Of a stretch of 64,000 nucleotides of DNA, positions 61,225-64,000 are shown in pieces. This DNA is from Deltaproteobacteria bacterium (GTDB lineage Bacteria > Desulfobacterota > Desulfobacteria > Desulfobacterales > QNYZ01). How positions within the stretch are numbered: the stretch's first letter is position 1; each line of letters begins with the position of its first letter. The notes below the pieces were generated by a model. That model ran no database searches and was not told where the DNA came from. It saw nothing but the letters and a program-made list of their open reading frames with translations. The DNA lies in the NCBI GenBank assembly GCA_003973265.1, contig QNYZ01000038.1, forward strand, positions 1 through 64,000, written 5' to 3'. The position numbers and the translations under genes were made by a program.

Positions 61225-61842
61225 CTATTGCAGCGCCTCAAAGACTTTCCCCACCATCTTTTCGGATGGTTTCAAGGTTTTATCCCCTTCGTCCTTCCAT
61301 TTAGCCGGACACCCCTCATCCGTTTTACGGGCCAGGTGGAGGTTGGCCTTGAATTTACGCATCAGCTCATCGATATTCCGGCCCATGTTATAAAAATTGA
61401 CCTCCGAATTCATAATCACACCATCGGGATTGATAATAAATACCCCTCTCAATGCCAGGCCGGTAGCGGTATCGTAGACACCAAACAGCCGGGATACTTC
61501 TCCGGTGGGGTCGGCCGCCATCGGATAGGTGACGTTTTCCAGTGATTTTTCGTTCTGGTGCCATGCCAGATGAACAAATTCGGTATCCGTGCTTACCGTC
61601 ACCAGTTCAGCGCCCATTTTTTTAAACCGGTCGTACTGCTCTGCCAGAGCAGCAAATTCGGTCGCTCAAACAAAAGTGAAATCAGCCGGATAGAAAAAGA
61701 GGATCGTCCACTTACCGGCTTTTTTAAGTTCATCAAGGGCAATGCTTCCAAATTTCCCCTCGGCAGGGTTAAATGTTTTCATCTCAAAATTCGGGACGGA
61801 TTGACCTACTTTCAGTCCACAGCATACCACTTCCTCGGTCAT
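61225..61842 (-). CDS. Selenocysteine peroxiredoxin (AhpC/Prx1-like)
   Basis: The ATG at 61842 has AAAGGAGCC upstream and opens MTEEVVCCGLKVGQSVP, typical of the family. The frame meets TGA at 61666-61668 exactly at the peroxidatic position: FFYPADFTFV-U59-ATEF, where homologues read FTFVCPTE. It continues to a normal end, 205 residues in all, with the resolving Cys in GCPAKW about 30 residues from the C-terminus. A SECIS-like hairpin follows the TGA. It should reduce hydrogen peroxide or organic peroxides via a Sec-Cys couple. Reading it as a broken gene is unlikely because both halves are intact and in frame. Confidence 0.92.
61636..61652 (-). promoter_or_regulatory. Bacterial SECIS-like hairpin in the peroxiredoxin mRNA
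   Basis: Thirteen bases after the UGA, CUGCUC and GAGCAG pair perfectly around the loop UGGCA; one G-U and one U-A pair can extend the stem. Loop distance (about 20-24 bases after UGA) and the GG in the loop fit bacterial SECIS rules. Confidence 0.75.
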
Positions 61843-61990
61843 AATAGGCTCCTTTCAAGTTCGCTAAACATCTGAAGGGGTTATTTTCGGTATCGCGGAC
61901 CACCAACGATTCCGATACAACGGGCCGATATACAATAACCATAGGCACCCTCTAGCGTGTCGTCAACGGCTGGATACAAAAGTTACCGGC

Positions 61991-62438
61991 TTATATCTTC
62001 TGTTGATCGCATAATTCATTCCGGATGATCTTCCCCGTGGCCGTCATGGGCAGGTCCGACACAAAACGCGATTTCACGCGGGTATTCATGGGCCGCCAGC
62101 CGGTGCCGGACAAAATTCTTGATGTTATCTTTAAGCGTGTCGTTTACATCGATATCATTTTTGGGAACGATAAACGCCTTGACAATCTCAGTGCGCACCG
62201 GATCGGGGACGCCAATCACGGCGGCGGTTAATACATTGGCGAACGGATTGGACAGCTTGATCAAATCACCGAAAGTATATCGATTTACCCGGCCAGCTTC
62301 GGTTTCGTAGATCAGCGCCGGGTTGTCTTTTTCAGCGATCTGCTTATCGCAGATATCCACGCCGATATTGCAGTATTCGGGGATATGCCAGCGAAATGAC
62401 GCGTAGACTTCTTCGTAAGAATTTGCGGGAGTCAGCAT
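61991..62438 (-). pseudogene. Acyl-CoA synthetase (AMP-forming) remnant
   Basis: The first 65 or so codons match the N-terminus of AcsM/acetyl-CoA-synthetase-like enzymes (YASFRWHIPEYCNIG, ALIYETEAGRVNRYTFGDLIKLSN). The sequence then jumps directly to the C-terminal domain (VLTAAVIGVPDPVRTEIVKAF, RHRLAAHEYPREIAF). About 400 codons, including the AMP-binding core, are missing. Near 62055 an extra T in a TTTT run shifts the frame; in the other frame the expected ending (SDLPMTATGKIIRNEL) follows to a stop at 61991. Two independent lesions make this a decayed gene. Confidence 0.85.
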
Positions 62439-62440
62439 CG

Positions 62441-64000
62441 TTACCTCTGCGAATCGTCCGTTGTGAGTTGGTCGGCCAGGGCTTCCGAAAGGTGTTTCAC
62501 TTCGATCCGACCGTCCCGTTTATCCATACCGCCCCGCAGCTGTATGACGCAGCCAGGGCAATCGGTGACGAGAAGATCGGCATCGGCAGCTTCAATATTG
62601 TCCAGTTTTTTGTTGAGAATGGCTGAGGATATTTCCGGAAAATCGACGGAATACGACCCCCCGAATCCGCAGCAGACATCCTCGTCTTTGGACGGTACGT
62701 ATGTATGGCCCGCCCGCTCGATCAGCTGGCGGGGTTCATCAACCACGTTAAGGCCCCGGCACAGATGGCACGGCGAATGATAGGCTACTTTTTTACCGGT
62801 ACGCTTAAACGCTTTGGGAGAGACGTTTAAGACATTCACGAGAAATGAGCTGAAATCAATGATCTTGTCCGTGAATTCTCCCAGGCCAATCGGCGGATCC
62901 GGATCCTGTTTAAAAATTTTGGGATAATTATGTTTGAGGTGAGATGCGCAGGACGCGCACAGGGTCAGAATATAATCGTATTTCTGCGGCGCCAGCGCCC
63001 GGATATTCTGCCGGGCCACCTCCCTGGCCGTCTCTTCTTCCGCCGCCATCAGGGCCGGCAGACCGCAGCAGGTTTGATCCATGGGAAAACCCACCTGGAC
63101 GTTATGCCCCCCGAGTAATGCCGGCAGGGCCCGGCCCTGTTCCGGATAAATAAAATCGATGGCGCACCCGACAAAAAAACCGATCGTATATTCCGGACGG
63201 GCCACCGCTGGGCTCAACGGCTTCCATTGATCTCGCAGCGGAGTTCGGGCAATGACCGGCAGGCTGCGAAACCCGTGCTTTTTTTCAAAAAAATGGGGCA
63301 GGTGGCGGATCATCGGTCTGTTTTTGGAAAAGGGCTTCTGGGCGAGATAGGCCTTGCGCAGGATAAAATGAAACAGCTTCCGGTTTTTCATGACTTTAGA
63401 GAGGACCACGTTTTTGACCGGCGTCTGCCTCTCCTGATCCATCACCGCCCGGTAGGTTTTTTTAATCAGGTGCGGCAGGTCGATATCGACCGGGCAGACC
63501 GATTTACAAGCCTGGCAGTTGATGCAGTTCTGAACGATAGCCCGGTCGTTTTCGCTTCCGTGGTAAAACAATGTCAGGATCAGCCCGATGGCGCCGATAT
63601 AGACATGGCCGTACTTATGCCCCCCGACCTTGCTGTAGATCGGACAGACATTGGCGCAGGCCCCGCAGCGGATACACCGCAAAGCTTCAGAAAAAACCGG
63701 ATCTTCGGCCAGCGACAGGCGGCCGTTATCGAGAAACACGACGTGCATTTCCTTGTGCGCCGACGGCGCCGACAGGCACGGGTTGGTCCCTTTGATCCAG
63801 GTCACATAGGAGGTAATCGCCTGACCCGTGGCATTTCGCGGCAGAACCTTGAGAATCCGCAGGGCGGATTGAAGGTTGGGAATCAGTTTGTCATACCCGA
63901 CCAGGGCCACGTGGATGCGCGGCAGGGTGGTCACCAGGCGCATGTTGCCCTCGTTGGTCACCAGGCCCAGCACACCCGAATCGGCCAGGGCAAAATTGGC
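62441..64000 (-). CDS. LutB/LutA-like fused Fe-S oxidoreductase (partial)
   Basis: The 5' end lies beyond the window; coding continues to the edge (ANFALADSGVLGLVTNEG at the boundary). The N-terminal visible part is the LUD-type domain of LutB/LldF (SNEGN-like VTNEGNMRLVTTLPRIHV). Two [4Fe-4S] motifs follow (CIRCGACANVCP, CINCQACKSVCP). The C-terminal part carries two CCG domains like LutA/LldE (TCCGLPALMAAEE, SPCHLCRG, CCGFGGSYSVDFPEI). The combination suggests lactate or similar 2-hydroxy-acid oxidation with electrons passed through Fe-S clusters. It lies 2 bases upstream of the acyl-CoA synthetase remnant. Confidence 0.9.
   Translation of the reverse strand, partial: ANFALADSGVLGLVTNEGNMRLVTTLPRIHVALVGYDKLIPNLQSALRILKVLPRNATGQAITSYVTWIKGTNPCLSAPSAHKEMHVVFLDNGRLSLAEDPVFSEALRCIRCGACANVCPIYSKVGGHKYGHVYIGAIGLILTLFYHGSENDRAIVQNCINCQACKSVCPVDIDLPHLIKKTYRAVMDQERQTPVKNVVLSKVMKNRKLFHFILRKAYLAQKPFSKNRPMIRHLPHFFEKKHGFRSLPVIARTPLRDQWKPLSPAVARPEYTIGFFVGCAIDFIYPEQGRALPALLGGHNVQVGFPMDQTCCGLPALMAAEEETAREVARQNIRALAPQKYDYILTLCASCASHLKHNYPKIFKQDPDPPIGLGEFTDKIIDFSSFLVNVLNVSPKAFKRTGKKVAYHSPCHLCRGLNVVDEPRQLIERAGHTYVPSKDEDVCCGFGGSYSVDFPEISSAILNKKLDNIEAADADLLVTDCPGCVIQLRGGMDKRDGRIEVKHLSEALADQLTTDDSQR

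Noticed and set aside
61225-61842. Peroxiredoxin as a nonsense-mutated pseudogene
   Set aside because: The single TGA is exactly at the catalytic residue, both halves are intact and in frame, the ribosome site and terminator are well formed, and a SECIS-like hairpin follows. Selenocysteine explains all of this.
1-64000. CRISPR arrays, rRNA, tRNA, insertion sequences and prophage
   Set aside because: I looked for regularly spaced repeats, conserved rRNA words, cloverleaf ends, transposase or integrase motifs and phage genes, and found none that could be supported.

Overview
This window looks like a chromosome segment of an anaerobic, probably sulfate-reducing bacterium of the Desulfobacterota (former Deltaproteobacteria). 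The assignment is inferred from gene content: hybrid-cluster protein, many ferredoxins and Fe-S oxidoreductases, TRAP and ABC uptake systems, a LutB/LutA-type fusion, DUF134/DUF5320 genes, and two genes that read through an in-frame UGA as selenocysteine. I see no rRNA, tRNA, CRISPR array or recognisable insertion sequence.

Layout. 0-7.3 kb holds housekeeping or loosely linked genes: DUF362 protein, PpiC-type isomerase, an FG-GAP repeat protein, gatB, a frameshifted DUF5320 gene and a DUF134 regulator with a clear promoter and paired operators. 7.4-10.6 kb holds ferredoxin, a UROD/MetE-like protein and hcp. 11.2-14.2 kb holds a complete TRAP transporter (M, Q, P).

The centrepiece is 14.3-32.9 kb, about 24 minus-strand genes packed head to tail. 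They form a bacterial microcompartment (BMC) locus with one recognisable promoter/operator region at its upstream end (32.9 kb). The shell set is two BMC-H, one circularly permuted BMC-H, one BMC-P (EutN type), one PduT-like Fe-S trimer and two paralogous BMC-T resembling the mycobacterial RMM type. The cargo is a CoA-acylating aldehyde dehydrogenase with an N-terminal encapsulation-type helix, a flavoprotein, a PduS-like electron-transfer protein and an EutJ-like ATPase. None of the usual signature enzymes (diol dehydratase, ethanolamine lyase, glycyl-radical enzyme) is present. The locus instead carries a glutamine-synthetase-like ligase, three proteins equivalent to N-methylglutamate synthase A/B/C, and a multi-subunit FAD dehydrogenase of the opine-oxidase/HcnABC type. 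My working hypothesis is that a primary amine is loaded onto glutamate (gamma-glutamylamide, then N-alkylglutamate). The flavoprotein complex then cleaves it to glutamate plus an aldehyde, which the compartment confines and converts to acyl-CoA.

33.3-35.9 kb, divergent from the BMC operon, holds a molybdopterin oxidoreductase and its four-cluster ferredoxin. 36.0-41.9 kb is an RND efflux operon. 42-47.9 kb holds an rRNA-type methyltransferase, an ABC-F protein, prfC and a SLOG-like protein. 48.2-57.2 kb holds a formiminotransferase-cyclodeaminase and a sugar-type ABC importer in which one permease is fused to an SMP-30 beta-propeller. 57.4-60.0 kb holds a CxxU selenoprotein, an unrecognised conserved protein and a divergent LysR regulator. 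60.6-64 kb holds a small secreted protein, a selenocysteine peroxiredoxin, a decayed acyl-CoA synthetase and a partial LutB/LutA-like protein.

A dispersed short repeat built around GGATTCGAGGGGTC occurs between genes. At 18.7 kb and 43.2 kb it forms inverted pairs like REPIN elements.
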